Assembly: GCA_045809745.1 (NCBI GenBank)
Contig: JBJMXE010000048.1
Location: 1-64,000, forward strand
Direction: 5' to 3'
DNA length: 64,000 bases
Source: DATFCK01 sp045809745
GTDB taxonomy: Bacteria > Verrucomicrobiota > Verrucomicrobiia > Chthoniobacterales > UBA10450
The notes beneath the pieces are model-generated. The model did not search any database, had not been told where the DNA came from, and was given only the letters and a program-made list of their open reading frames with translations. The translations under genes were made by a program, and so were the position numbers. Each line of letters starts with the position of its first letter. The first letter of the stretch is position 1. Positions 16,118 through 24,741 of this stretch are shown here, in pieces.

Positions 16118-17713
16118 TCAGGTCTTCTTCTGGTCTGTGGCCGGGCTGGGCGGCGCCTGGTCGTCGAGGTTCTGCTCCTGCAAAACGTTGTAGCGGGACT
16201 TGATGCGATCACGCGCCGATGCGACCTGCGCCGGATCCAGGACTAACGGCGGGCCGTCGCCGATCATCTTGATCACGAACCGATCGGGCGTGGTCTCCAG
16301 CGCTTTGGCCAGATCGTTCAAGGTGCGAATTTTCAAACCGTTGACTTCATCGACAATCCCGAATCGGTACGGCGCCAGATAAGTGTTGATCGGGTCGGGC
16401 AGAATATTGGTTAGCACGACTACTTCGGGATGCTCCACGTACAGTTGTTCGAGCACGAAGAAGTCGAAGAAGTGGCGCAGCCGCAAATCCGGCGGTTGAT
16501 AGGCATCGATCAGCTCGAGGTTCAGCGGTTGAAAGAGAAGTCCACCGTACAAAACATAGCGCGGGCGCACGTCGTAGCTGTGTCCCTGGATCAGGTATGG
16601 CTGAACGGTCGACAAGTCGATCGTCGCAGTGAGCGGTTGTTTGTCACGGATCAGATCAAGCTTCACTTTGTCGCCTTTGAACTTCCGCTCGACTACTTCG
16701 GGCATATCAACGCGTTCCCCTTCAAGTTCTACGCTCGCATCGCTCGCCACCGGGTGGCCATCGATGGCAACGAGAACGTCTCCGGGATGAACTTTGTCGG
16801 CACATGGTCCTGCCGAGACCACAGTGGGAATCAGCACGCCGCGGTCATCATTCTTCAGGCCGAGATAACGACGCTGCGCCGGATTCAGCAGCTTGGTGTA
16901 GGTGACCCCCAGATCCACGTACTTGTCATAGTGTCCATCCTTGATGTCGTGGAGAAATCGCTGCACAACCGGTGTCGGGATCATATAGGCGACGCCCTGG
17001 GCGACGTCACCGCTGTAGCCCTGAAACGCGACGCCAACGACTTTGCCGTTCTGCATAACGGGACCGCCGCTGTTACCCGGATTGATCTGCGCGCTGATTT
17101 GGACGGCAAGGTGTTGGTCGATAGACGAATGGGTGTAGAGCTGGAAATCAGTTCGCGACACAATTCCGGTCGTCACAGACATGCGCTCGCCGCCGATCGG
17201 AAAACCGTAGGCTGATACCACCGACTCGAGTTCCGGAATTCCGCCAAACTGAAGCGGAATCATGTTCTTGAAGAATTGGGGGGATTCGACAGTGATCAGC
17301 GCGAGATCGCAGTCATGAGCGACGAAAAGAACTTTAGCCGGATATTTGTTCGGATCACCGTCGCGTTCGACCGTTAAATACCGCGAATTACTGATGACGT
17401 GGGCGTTAGTGAGGATTCGCGAACCTTCAATCACGAAACCTGCGCCAATGCCACGTCCGAGCGCGCCTGAATTCCACGGCGCCTTGTAGTCGGGTTCAAC
17501 GGCAGTGGTGGTGATTCGCACCACACTCTTTTGGACCTTGCCGTTAGCCTTTGCGGATTGAGGAGCGACGGGAACGGGAATGACCGCTGGCGCTTGCTCG
17601 GTCGGCTTAGCGGATGCGTTTGGCGCCATCGGAGGTGGTGGTGCCGTTTGCTGTGCCTGAACTGTCGCCGCAGCGATTAGTAAGGTGGAAAGGAAAAGTC
17701 TGCCGCTTGTCAT
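16118..17713 (-). CDS. HtrA/Deg-family periplasmic serine protease with PDZ domain
   Basis: 531 residues with signal peptide (MTSGRLFLSTLLIAAATVQA) and a Pro-rich linker. The protease domain has an intact triad: His105 in LTNAHVIS, Asp136 in AHDCDLALI and Ser215 in NPGNSGGPVM. A PDZ domain follows (GVLIPTVVSAGPCADKVHPG, DVLVAIDGHPVASD), then a second conserved C-terminal region (LLFQPLNLELIDAY, VVLTNILPDPINTYLAPYRF, DEVNGLKIRTLNDLAKALE), the arrangement of plant Deg9-type proteases and their bacterial relatives rather than of E. coli DegP. It probably degrades or chaperones misfolded envelope proteins. It forms a two-gene operon with the inactive paralogue downstream. Confidence 0.92.
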   Translation of the reverse strand: MTSGRLFLSTLLIAAATVQAQQTAPPPPMAPNASAKPTEQAPAVIPVPVAPQSAKANGKVQKSVVRITTTAVEPDYKAPWNSGALGRGIGAGFVIEGSRILTNAHVISNSRYLTVERDGDPNKYPAKVLFVAHDCDLALITVESPQFFKNMIPLQFGGIPELESVVSAYGFPIGGERMSVTTGIVSRTDFQLYTHSSIDQHLAVQISAQINPGNSGGPVMQNGKVVGVAFQGYSGDVAQGVAYMIPTPVVQRFLHDIKDGHYDKYVDLGVTYTKLLNPAQRRYLGLKNDDRGVLIPTVVSAGPCADKVHPGDVLVAIDGHPVASDASVELEGERVDMPEVVERKFKGDKVKLDLIRDKQPLTATIDLSTVQPYLIQGHSYDVRPRYVLYGGLLFQPLNLELIDAYQPPDLRLRHFFDFFVLEQLYVEHPEVVVLTNILPDPINTYLAPYRFGIVDEVNGLKIRTLNDLAKALETTPDRFVIKMIGDGPPLVLDPAQVASARDRIKSRYNVLQEQNLDDQAPPSPATDQKKT

Positions 17714-17852
17714 GCGAAAGCCGGAAAGATCAGATGAAGCGACCAGAAATCAAATTCCATCCGCTGCATTTGACCAGCAAGTTCCGTGTCTGTTCGAACA
17801 GAATCACAGCACGAAGAGTTCTGGGCCGCATTCTGTTCGGTCATTCGCGAAA

Positions 17853-19025
17853 CTAAATACCGGCACGATCAAGCAGGGAAGCTACCACTTTTTCGCCCTC
17901 GAACACTTCGCGCGCAATTGCCCTGGCGGCGCGCGAATGTTTGCCATAGTCGGCGTTCACCATGTTCACGGCTTCCACAATTTCTTTCATCGAACTAAAC
18001 CTCAGCAGTCCGAGTGAATCGGCCGGTGCAAACGGGAATGCAGTGTCCTGGGTAATCACCGGCCGGCCGGCCGCGAGATAGCATGCCGTTCGATCGCTGA
18101 ACCAACCGGTGTTCAATCGCACGTACTGATCCTTCGCCACCGTGAATTCACCTTTGGATCCGCGGATGTAATCGCGATACATCCAGTAATCCACGCTTAA
18201 TTGCAGTGGGGATACAAAGCGCCAGCCGTTTTTCGAAAACCGGTTTCGTATGGCCTCATCTTTGATGTTGGTCGCGAGCTCGAATGTTTCTCTGCACTTT
18301 TTTGGCACAGCCACAAACCGCAGAAACTCACGCGATTTGCTCCACAGATATTTTTCGCCTCGCCAGGTGATGTCCTTCAACCCGCTGGTAGACCAGTTGG
18401 CAATCGAGGTGAAAACCGCCGTCGCTCGAGGAGCCCGGCGCGTTTGCCACAAATCGGACACGACAGGCTGGCGGGTAGGCAGCCATTTCAATCCGTGGGT
18501 AGGAACCGGAAAGATCGGTGTGCCGACGTTCTCCCCGAAAGTGAAGAGGGCGTGGTGTCGGCGAAGATACTGCACCGTGCTCTTGATCCCTTTATCAACC
18601 TTGATCTGTTCGACGGCCGGATCACTTTCGATGTACAAGATGCGGTCGCTAACCAGAAGGTCGTCATTGAACTCCTGGGTTCCGCAGACATTCAGAACGG
18701 CATCGGCATCGCGGTAAAGCTGTCGGATCTTAGTTAACGAGAGGCCGGCGGTTGGATTGCCTTCCAAATACCGCGCACAGAATGCCCAGCGGCCCTTGAA
18801 CTGGAACTCTTCCGCCAATCGTCCGAGTATTGACGCCGCGTAACTGAAGTCGTTACCGACCTCGAACGTCTCCGGATTGTAGGGCAAACGTGCCGAATCT
18901 TCGACGTAATACACCCGATGGCCTAACCGTTGCAGACTGACGATGTAATGAATGTGCTGCCAGATCACCCCGGCAATGGGCATGGAGCCCATGAAGCCCA
19001 TGACGACGACTCGCTTCGACTTCAT
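17853..19025 (-). CDS. Glycosyltransferase-like protein (paralogue of the gene at 10686-11828)
   Basis: 390 residues. It starts MKSKRVVVMGFMGSMPIAGV followed by IWQHIHYIVSLQRLGHRVYY, the nucleotide-fold start of GT-B glycosyltransferases, and ends with RGSKGEFTVAKDQYVRLNTG, WFSDRTACYLAAGRPVITQD, a block shared with the other protein. The middle has ILYIESDPAVEQIKVDKG and FTFGENVGTPIFPVPTHGLK. A soluble sugar-transfer role fits, with unknown donor and acceptor. Next downstream, on the same strand direction but upstream in position, lies a hexapeptide acyltransferase (19138-19725), so the pair might modify one polysaccharide. Confidence 0.65.
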   Translation of the reverse strand: MKSKRVVVMGFMGSMPIAGVIWQHIHYIVSLQRLGHRVYYVEDSARLPYNPETFEVGNDFSYAASILGRLAEEFQFKGRWAFCARYLEGNPTAGLSLTKIRQLYRDADAVLNVCGTQEFNDDLLVSDRILYIESDPAVEQIKVDKGIKSTVQYLRRHHALFTFGENVGTPIFPVPTHGLKWLPTRQPVVSDLWQTRRAPRATAVFTSIANWSTSGLKDITWRGEKYLWSKSREFLRFVAVPKKCRETFELATNIKDEAIRNRFSKNGWRFVSPLQLSVDYWMYRDYIRGSKGEFTVAKDQYVRLNTGWFSDRTACYLAAGRPVITQDTAFPFAPADSLGLLRFSSMKEIVEAVNMVNADYGKHSRAARAIAREVFEGEKVVASLLDRAGI

Positions 19026-19030
19026 TTAGC

Positions 19031-19132
19031 GAAAAACGCCGAACGCCGAAGGCCGAACATCGAACGCCCAATGCAGAACACGCTCGCCGGAATTCGATGT
19101 TCGGCGTTCGGCGTTGGGCCTTCGGCGTTTTC
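19031..19132. repeat. Long inverted repeat in the glycosyltransferase-acyltransferase gap
   Basis: Left arm 19031-19064 (GAAAAACGCCGAACGCCGAA and onward) and right arm 19093-19132 (TTCGATGTTCGGCGTTCGGC and onward) are near-perfect reverse complements with a 28-bp loop. Inside the arms the unit AACGCCGAA repeats. It would fold into a strong hairpin and could insulate the two genes. No protein is supported here. Confidence 0.8.
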
Positions 19133-19137
19133 TTCGA

Positions 19138-19725
19138 TCACTGAAATTTCTTAACAACCACAGCCGGATTTCCAGCGACAACGCTGTTAGCTGGAACCGA
19201 TTTGGTAACGACGGACCCGGCAGCGACTACTGAGTTTTCGCCGATGGATACTCCTTTGAGAATGGTTGCATTCATCCCGATCCACACGTTATCGCCGATG
19301 ATGACAGGGGCGGTGCGCAGTTTCGGCCGAGCGGGGCGACCCTCATAGAATGGAGCGAGCGCTTTCGCGTCCACCAGCCGCTGGGCCGGTTCGAGCGGGT
19401 GAAAATCCGAGTCAGCGATTCCGACGTTCCATGAGACGAGGCAATGAGAACCGATCTCGATGCGCTCTTCTGCCATAATCAACGCGCCATTGAGCAGCGT
19501 GAAGTCCCCGATTTTACACTTTCCGTCCGGCCCGACGGAGAACGAACAGCCGGCATAACAGGAGACGTGATTTCCCAGAACGATGGCCTTCGGTGCCTTG
19601 GTTTTCAGAAAGCGAAAGATCTGAGCGCTCTCACAATAGAAACCCTCGCCGAATTCGACGTTGTCGGGGATTGGATGTTTCCACCAATCATGTTCCACGT
19701 GACGATCTGGTCTAACGTTACTCAT
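19138..19725 (-). CDS. Hexapeptide-repeat (left-handed beta-helix) acyltransferase
   Basis: 195 residues with the hexapeptide pattern of O-acetyltransferases: LGNHVSCYAGCSFSVGPDGK, IGDFTLLNGALIMAEERIEI, PVIIGDNVWIGMNATILKGV, SIGENSVVAAGSVVTKSVPA, NSVVAGNPAVVVKKF. The last block is the typical end of the maltose/galactoside acetyltransferase group (CoA site). It presumably transfers an acetyl or similar group to a sugar; the neighbouring glycosyltransferase-like gene fits a surface-polysaccharide role. The start ATG at 19725 is followed by SNVRPDRHVEHDWWKHP, which seems a normal N-terminus. Confidence 0.85.
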   Translation of the reverse strand: MSNVRPDRHVEHDWWKHPIPDNVEFGEGFYCESAQIFRFLKTKAPKAIVLGNHVSCYAGCSFSVGPDGKCKIGDFTLLNGALIMAEERIEIGSHCLVSWNVGIADSDFHPLEPAQRLVDAKALAPFYEGRPARPKLRTAPVIIGDNVWIGMNATILKGVSIGENSVVAAGSVVTKSVPANSVVAGNPAVVVKKFQ

Positions 19726-19792
19726 TGGTGGTGGGTTGATGTCGAGGTTCGGTCACACAAAATAAGAGCACGGAAAATAACAAACAAAACAT

Positions 19793-19934
19793 TGTCATCC
19801 TGAGCACTTTCACTGTGAAATCATTGAACTGTCATTCTAAGCGCAGGGCAGTGGAGCCGAAGAACGAAGGACCTCTCCTACTCGCGTGACGTGCACCGCC
19901 ACTGAGAGGTCCCTCCACTTCGATCGGGATGACA
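19793..19934. repeat. TGTCATCC / GGATGACA inverted-repeat element, copy B (composite)
   Basis: Carries an extra 45-bp module (TGTCATCCTGAGCACTTTCA, CTGTGAAATCATTGAACTGTCAT) before the core and ends CACTTCGATCGGGATGACA. The extra module recurs in the opposite orientation at 41534-41578. It fills most of the gap 19726-20010; no gene is visible. Confidence 0.78.
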
Positions 19935-20010
19935 TAGGTATGGAAGCGAATCGCAAGTTGCGGCCTAACCTGATAAAGGCGTGCTGGCAGAGCAGTAGAA
20001 TAAGAACAAG

Positions 20011-21810
20011 TCACCCTGGATAATTTCCCGACGCATAGAGTTTCGCGTAAACGCCGCCGCGGGCCAGCAATTCAGGTCCGGTTCCTGTTTCGATCACACG
20101 GCCGTGTTCAAGCACCACGATTTGATCAACCCGATGAATAGTTGCCAGGCGATGCGTCACTATCAGAGTCGTGCGTCCGCGCATCAATTCTTTAATGGTT
20201 TCCATGATCGCGGCTTCTGTTGTCGGATCGAGTGCAGACGTGGGCTCGTCCAGCAATAGGATCGGAGCGTTCTTCAAAAAGGCGCGGGCGATGCCGATTC
20301 GCTGTCGCTGACCGACGCTCAAATGGCCACCTCGCTCGCCAACCGACGTGTCGTAGCCGTTTGGCAGATCTCGAATGAAACTGTCGGCCTGTGCGCGGGT
20401 AGCCGCTTCGACAATCTCTGCCTCAGTCGCCTCCGGTCGACCGTAAGCGATGTTCTCGCGGACCGTGGTGGAAAAGAGGAGTGTGTCCTGCAAAACAATG
20501 CCGATCTGGCCGCGCAGGGATTTCTTCGTGATCTTTCGGATGTCCCGGCCGTCGAGCGTCACGCGCCCGGCAACGGGATCATAGAACCGGGGGACCAGGC
20601 TGAGCACGGTGCTTTTTCCCGCGCCGGTGCCGCCGACAAGCGCCACGATCTGGTTAGGCGAAATGGTCAGGTTTACATCGTGCAGGACAGCTCTGGCCTG
20701 TTCGTATCCGAAGCTTACGTTCTCGATGCCAATCGCTCCGTCGCTATGTGAGATCTCGATCGCATCCGGCGCGTCGGCAACGTCATCCGGACGATCCAGG
20801 ATTTCGAAGCAACGCTTTGCTCCGGCAGTGGCGCCTTCCATTGCCCAGGCCGTGTAGGTTAACGACTCCAGCGGCTGATACAGCATCAGCAGGTATGCAC
20901 TGAATACTAGCAGCGAACCAAGCGTTAATGTTCCGGAAAGAACATGAAGGGTACCGGCGTAATACAGGGCGGCGGTTCCGAGCACCATGAGGGTGCTGAT
21001 AATCAACGCGCTATTCAGGTTCGTTAGGGTTAAACGGAGATTGGCCTGTAAACTTTGCCGCGCCTGGCTGTGAAACTGGCTCACTTCCCACTCTTCGCGC
21101 CCAAACGCATGCACCATCCGAATCGAGCTAAGGCCTTCCTGGACCTGGGTGAGCACCGCACTTTCCTGTTCCTGAATGAAGGTCGACTCGGTGCGGATCC
21201 GGTTCGCGAAAAAGTAAATCGCCACAATGAGCAGCGGCACGACGGCAAGCGATAACAAAGCCAGTTGCCAGTCCAGTCGCAGCATCACCGCGAACGTTCC
21301 GATCAACGTGATGATCGAGGCGAAGACGCCGGTGAATCCTTTGTTGTAGATCGTCTGGATCGCCTGCGAATCATAGGCTACCCGGAAGCTCGAATCCGTC
21401 GAGCGGCGGGAGTCGTGAAACTTCAATGATAAACGCTGCAGGTGAGAATAAATGTCGGTGCGCAGCTTCAGTAGCGCCTGAAGACCGATTCGGACAAAGA
21501 TGAAGTTGGTCAGCCAGTTGCAGATGCCCCACAGCAATTGGATCAGTACCAGCGCTCCGCATAACACCGCGGTCATGCCATAGGCATCCAGCGTCATTTC
21601 CGATGAGGAGTTGCCGTGCAGCCAGAAACCGAAATGGGGGATTCGATATTGGTGAACCGCCTGCGGCGGAATGATGTTGTCGACGATGAACTTAAACGGC
21701 CATGGTTTGAGCAGGTTCAATCCAATTCCGACTAACGACAGCAAGGTGGCGGCGATGCTCTGGGGCAGGAAAGCCCGGTAATATTTGAGGACTCGGCGGT
21801 AAATCGACAT
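20011..21810 (-). CDS. ABC transporter, fused membrane and ATPase domains (MsbA/lipid exporter-like)
   Basis: 599 residues, a half-transporter of standard length. The N-terminal half has six membrane segments (for example FLPQSIAATLLSLVGIGLNL, GFTGVFASIITLIGTFAVML, WQLALLSLAVVPLLIVAIYF, YAGTLHVLSGTLTLGSLLVF). The C-terminal ATPase has Walker A GGTGAGKST, signature LSVGQRQRIGIARA, Walker B PILLLDEPTSALD and switch VTHRL. It should act as a homodimer exporting a lipid, polysaccharide precursor or drug; homology cannot choose. It is divergent from the DedA gene. MsbA, flipping lipid A, is one possibility in an organism with heptose and KDO genes. Confidence 0.9.
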   Translation of the reverse strand: MSIYRRVLKYYRAFLPQSIAATLLSLVGIGLNLLKPWPFKFIVDNIIPPQAVHQYRIPHFGFWLHGNSSSEMTLDAYGMTAVLCGALVLIQLLWGICNWLTNFIFVRIGLQALLKLRTDIYSHLQRLSLKFHDSRRSTDSSFRVAYDSQAIQTIYNKGFTGVFASIITLIGTFAVMLRLDWQLALLSLAVVPLLIVAIYFFANRIRTESTFIQEQESAVLTQVQEGLSSIRMVHAFGREEWEVSQFHSQARQSLQANLRLTLTNLNSALIISTLMVLGTAALYYAGTLHVLSGTLTLGSLLVFSAYLLMLYQPLESLTYTAWAMEGATAGAKRCFEILDRPDDVADAPDAIEISHSDGAIGIENVSFGYEQARAVLHDVNLTISPNQIVALVGGTGAGKSTVLSLVPRFYDPVAGRVTLDGRDIRKITKKSLRGQIGIVLQDTLLFSTTVRENIAYGRPEATEAEIVEAATRAQADSFIRDLPNGYDTSVGERGGHLSVGQRQRIGIARAFLKNAPILLLDEPTSALDPTTEAAIMETIKELMRGRTTLIVTHRLATIHRVDQIVVLEHGRVIETGTGPELLARGGVYAKLYASGNYPG

Positions 21811-21874
21811 TTGATTTCGGTTTACGCGATTGCGATTTCAGTCCAAGTACTCGCCGGCATTGCGCTCAGGCTAA

Positions 21875-22534
21875 GTGCTAACCGCGCAATCCGAAATCCG
21901 AAATTCCGTTGTGCATCATCTGTTACAAATCTGGCTCGGTTGGGTTCTGACCGGCGGCTACGCCGGAATTATCGTTCTGATGGCCATGGAGAGCTCGATT
22001 TTTCCGGTGCCTAGCGAGGTCGTGATTCCGCCGGCGGCGTTTTTAGCCGCGCAGGGCCGGCTGAGTTTCCTCGGCGTGATCGTGGCCGGCACCATTGGCT
22101 CGTATCTCGGCGCCGCGGTGACCTACTGGATTTCGCGCCTGATCGGGCGGCCACTGATCATGCGTTACGGCCGCTGGTTCTTCCTGAGCCCGGAGAAACT
22201 CGAAGGAGCGGAACGGTGGCTTGTTCGATACGAAGCGAGTGGTGTCTTTTTTGCCCGGTTGTTGCCTGTGGTGCGACATTTAATCTCGATTCCTGCTGGT
22301 CTCGTCCGGATGAACTTCGTCACTTTCAGCGGGACGACGATCGCGGGTTCAGCGCTTTGGTGCACCGTTTTGGCCTACCTCGGGGATATGGCGTATCGGC
22401 GCCAGCCAGACTTGTTGTCCAACCCGGACGCGCTGGTGCACTTCATCAAAGCGCAATCGCTCTGGATCGTCATTCTGGCAGCGGCGTTCGCGGTGTTATA
22501 TATGGGAGCATTGAAGCTCCTGCGGCGGAACTAG
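21875..22534 (+). CDS. DedA-family membrane protein
   Basis: 219 residues. DedA/SNARE-associated pattern: MESSIFPVPSEVVIPPAAFL, AGTIGSYLGAAVTYWISRLI, RPLIMRYGRWFFLSPEKLEG, GVFFARLLPVVRHLISIPAG, LVRMNFVTFSGTTIAGSALW. These carry the conserved Glu, the F/Y-x-R and the R..P...R..IS.PAG block. Members work in phospholipid (undecaprenyl phosphate or phosphatidylethanolamine) flipping and envelope integrity. The ATG at 21875 is used; a GTG at 21911 (VHHLLQIWLGWVL) may be the true start, since the first 12 residues look non-homologous. Confidence 0.88.
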   Translation: MLTAQSEIRNSVVHHLLQIWLGWVLTGGYAGIIVLMAMESSIFPVPSEVVIPPAAFLAAQGRLSFLGVIVAGTIGSYLGAAVTYWISRLIGRPLIMRYGRWFFLSPEKLEGAERWLVRYEASGVFFARLLPVVRHLISIPAGLVRMNFVTFSGTTIAGSALWCTVLAYLGDMAYRRQPDLLSNPDALVHFIKAQSLWIVILAAAFAVLYMGALKLLRRN

Positions 22535-22569
22535 GCAGCTGCCGGCGGTAACGGAACGTGTAAAGAAAC

Positions 22570-22585
22570 CTGACACTACTGTCAG
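22570..22585. promoter_or_regulatory. Perfect 6-bp inverted repeat CTGACA-CTAC-TGTCAG
   Basis: It lies between dedA and the 59-residue gene, about 115 bp upstream of that ATG. The size and spacing suit a dimeric regulator site, but no factor is known and this is a single observation. Confidence 0.35.
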
Positions 22586-22698
22586 AATTCGGGTGCCAAA
22601 AGTGGTTCTGGATGCTTCCGAACACTACCTGTTGGCTGGGCAAAGGTTTGTTTGAACGAAATGGCACCGTACCTGCTCTAATTCGCTGTCATCCACAC

Positions 22699-22878
22699 AT
22701 GAAAAAGACACAAATCCTCAAGCCCCGTCCTAAACTTTCCCTCGGCGATCTCATCGTGGCCGTCAGTTCTTGCACCAAGAGCACGACTGAAACCGTCGCC
22801 ACCGTAGCGGATTTGCTTGCTAGCGGCCAGGTCCGCCTCGAGAGCAACGGCCGTACGATGCGGGCGAAAGTTTGCTAA
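22699..22878 (+). CDS. Conserved small protein of unknown function (59 aa)
   Basis: A small basic protein: MKKTQILKPRPKLSLGDLIV, AVSSCTKSTTETVATVADLL, ASGQVRLESNGRTMRAKVC. From memory, similar small proteins containing LSLxDLIxAVSSCT and ETVATVxDLLxSGxVRL occur widely in Verrucomicrobia, but this was not checked. No membrane segment; one helix pair is likely, with ADLLASGQVRL resembling a short helix-turn-helix-like stretch. It is followed 22 bp later by a strong intrinsic terminator, so it is probably a monocistronic, well-expressed gene. A frame open from 22612 would add 29 residues without a likely role. Confidence 0.75.
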   Translation: MKKTQILKPRPKLSLGDLIVAVSSCTKSTTETVATVADLLASGQVRLESNGRTMRAKVC

Positions 22879-22900
22879 GCTAGGCTCAACCAAATTTCGA

Positions 22901-22938
22901 AAGCGCTCCGGCGGTGATCCGTCGGAGCGCTTTTTTTT
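22901..22938 (+). terminator. Rho-independent terminator after the 59-aa gene
   Basis: Perfect 10-bp stem AAGCGCTCCG / CGGAGCGCTT with a 12-base loop, followed directly by a run of T. It is the clearest intrinsic terminator of the window. Confidence 0.93.
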
Positions 22939-23080
22939 GGCCCGCATCGGGCGGCTCACGTCTCGTCTGCCGACTGCCGCATCCTTACGGCCGGTTATTA
23001 ATCGGCTCTTGTTGCACGGTGCGCCGCTACGTCGTGACAAATCCCTTTTCGGCCCGAATCAGCACCTCTATGTTCGCGCC

Positions 23081-24376
23081 GTGATTGATCGTTATTCGCG
23101 CAGTCAGATGCGCAACATCTGGTCCGACCAGCGGAAGTTCGAGATCTGGCTGGAGATCGAGACGCTGGCCTGCGAGGCCATGGCCGAGCTCGGGCAGATT
23201 CCGAAGGAAGACGCTGCCCAGATTCGTGATCGCGCACGGTTTTCGGTGCCGGAGATCCTCGAGATCGAAAAGCGGACGAATCACGATGTCATCGCCTTCC
23301 TGGAAAACGTCGCCGCATCAGTTGGACCGGCGGCTCGATGGATTCATCAGGGACTCACTTCTTCCGACATTCTGGACACGACGCTGGCGGTTCAGATGAC
23401 GGAATCGGCCAGAATCCTGTTGGCGGACGTTCAGGACCTTCGAAAAACAATCGGTGAGCAGGCCCGGCGTTATAAAACAACGCCGATGATCGGACGCAGT
23501 CACGGCATCCACGCGGAACCGATCACATTCGGACTAAAGCTGGCATTGATGTACGATGAATTTGGTCGAGCCGAAGAACGGCTCACTCAAACCATTGAGC
23601 GAATCCGGGTGGGAAAGCTAAGCGGCGCCGTCGGCACGCACGCGCATCTCGATCCGAAAATCGAACAAGTTGTTTGCGAGCGTTTGGGGTTGAAGGCGGA
23701 TACGATCTCCACCCAGATCGTGCAGCGCGACCGGCACGCGGAATTCCTAACGACTCTCGCATTAGTGGCTTCGAGCATCGATCGGTGGGCAACGGAGTTT
23801 CGGCACTTGCAGCGCACTGAAGTTCTCGAGGTAGAGGAGTTTTTTGGCGAAGGCCAAAAAGGCAGCTCAGCCATGCCGCACAAGCGCAACCCAATAACAG
23901 GCGAGCGATTGAGTGGCCTGTCTCGAGTGATCCGCGGCAATGCGGTGGTCGCACTGGAAAATGTGGCTTTGTGGCACGAACGGGACATCAGTCATTCGAG
24001 CGCGGAGCGGATCATCCTCCCTGATTCCTGCACGCTGCTGGATTACATGCTGGTGAAACTCCGCGAACTGGTCAGCGGGTTACAGGTCTATCCGGACCGG
24101 ATGAAAGAAAACCTGGAGCTCACTCGCGGTTTGTACCACAGCCAAGGGATTCTGCTGGCGCTTACCCGAGCCGGCGTGGACAGAAAAACCGCCTACGAAG
24201 CGGTTCAGCGGGCGGCGATGAAAACCTGGAAAGAGAAAGGGACGTTCGCCGAAAACGCGAAAGCAGAACCGGACATCGCTTCGAAACTGTCCGCGGAAGA
24301 AATCGATCGGCTGTGCTCGACCGCCATTCATTTCCAGCATATTGACGCGACCTTCAAAGCGCTGGGTTTGAATTAG
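23081..24376 (+). CDS. purB: Adenylosuccinate lyase
   Basis: Cytoplasmic enzyme that cleaves SAICAR to AICAR and adenylosuccinate to AMP in purine synthesis. The family signature SSAMPHKRNPITGE is present, as are QGLTSSDILDTTLAVQM, GRSHGIHAEPITFGLKLAL and SAERIILPDSCTLLDYM. The GTG at 23081 gives VIDRYSRSQMRNIWSDQRKF, matching the usual start (M-I-x-R-Y-x-R-x-x-M-x-x-I-W) and a canonical length of 431 residues; the frame is open upstream to 22817, but that part overlaps the terminator of the previous gene and cannot be coding. purE is elsewhere in the window (34411), so purine genes are dispersed. Confidence 0.95.
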   Translation: MIDRYSRSQMRNIWSDQRKFEIWLEIETLACEAMAELGQIPKEDAAQIRDRARFSVPEILEIEKRTNHDVIAFLENVAASVGPAARWIHQGLTSSDILDTTLAVQMTESARILLADVQDLRKTIGEQARRYKTTPMIGRSHGIHAEPITFGLKLALMYDEFGRAEERLTQTIERIRVGKLSGAVGTHAHLDPKIEQVVCERLGLKADTISTQIVQRDRHAEFLTTLALVASSIDRWATEFRHLQRTEVLEVEEFFGEGQKGSSAMPHKRNPITGERLSGLSRVIRGNAVVALENVALWHERDISHSSAERIILPDSCTLLDYMLVKLRELVSGLQVYPDRMKENLELTRGLYHSQGILLALTRAGVDRKTAYEAVQRAAMKTWKEKGTFAENAKAEPDIASKLSAEEIDRLCSTAIHFQHIDATFKALGLN

Positions 24377-24495
24377 TAGCTGGCAGCAGCCGGTTCGCCG
24401 GGCTCGGTCGCTGCGGGCGATCCACTTCCCGAAGCACCGCGGCAGGAGTTGTCATTCTGACCCAACCTTTATTGCTATCGCCACGATTACACTTT

Positions 24496-24741
24496 GTGAC
24501 CGCACCAATCTTATATGTGAAACGCGGCTGCCCTTACTGCAGAGAAGCAATGGATTACTTGGATGAGCAGAAAGTCGCCTACCAAAAAACGGATGTCGTG
24601 GGCAACGCAGCGGCGATGGAAGAGCTGAAAACAGCATCGGGCCAGACCAAGACGCCGACGCTCGTCTGCGACGGAAAAGTTTTGGCTAATTTCGGAATCC
24701 CGGAGCTGGAAGGTTTTTTGAAGGAACAGGGGAAGGGGTAG
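24496..24741 (+). CDS. Glutaredoxin family protein
   Basis: About 81 residues from a GTG at 24496 (TAPILYVKRGCPYCREAMDY). The redox site is CPYC (Cys12, Cys15), and the later TKTPTLVCDGKVLANFG gives the cis-proline (TPT) and the glutathione-binding end of the thioredoxin fold. It should reduce disulfides or mixed thiols using glutathione or another small thiol. A TTG at 24472 would add eight residues. It stands alone, with purB upstream on the same strand. Confidence 0.88.
   Translation: MTAPILYVKRGCPYCREAMDYLDEQKVAYQKTDVVGNAAAMEELKTASGQTKTPTLVCDGKVLANFGIPELEGFLKEQGKG

Noticed and set aside
16430..17215. 261-residue open frame on the plus strand
   Set aside because: It lies wholly antisense to the HtrA protease gene, has no recognisable motif and reflects GC-rich shadow coding.
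22817..23080. 88-residue extension of PurB
   Set aside because: It runs through the intrinsic terminator and the end of the 59-aa gene; GTG at 23081 matches the family start.
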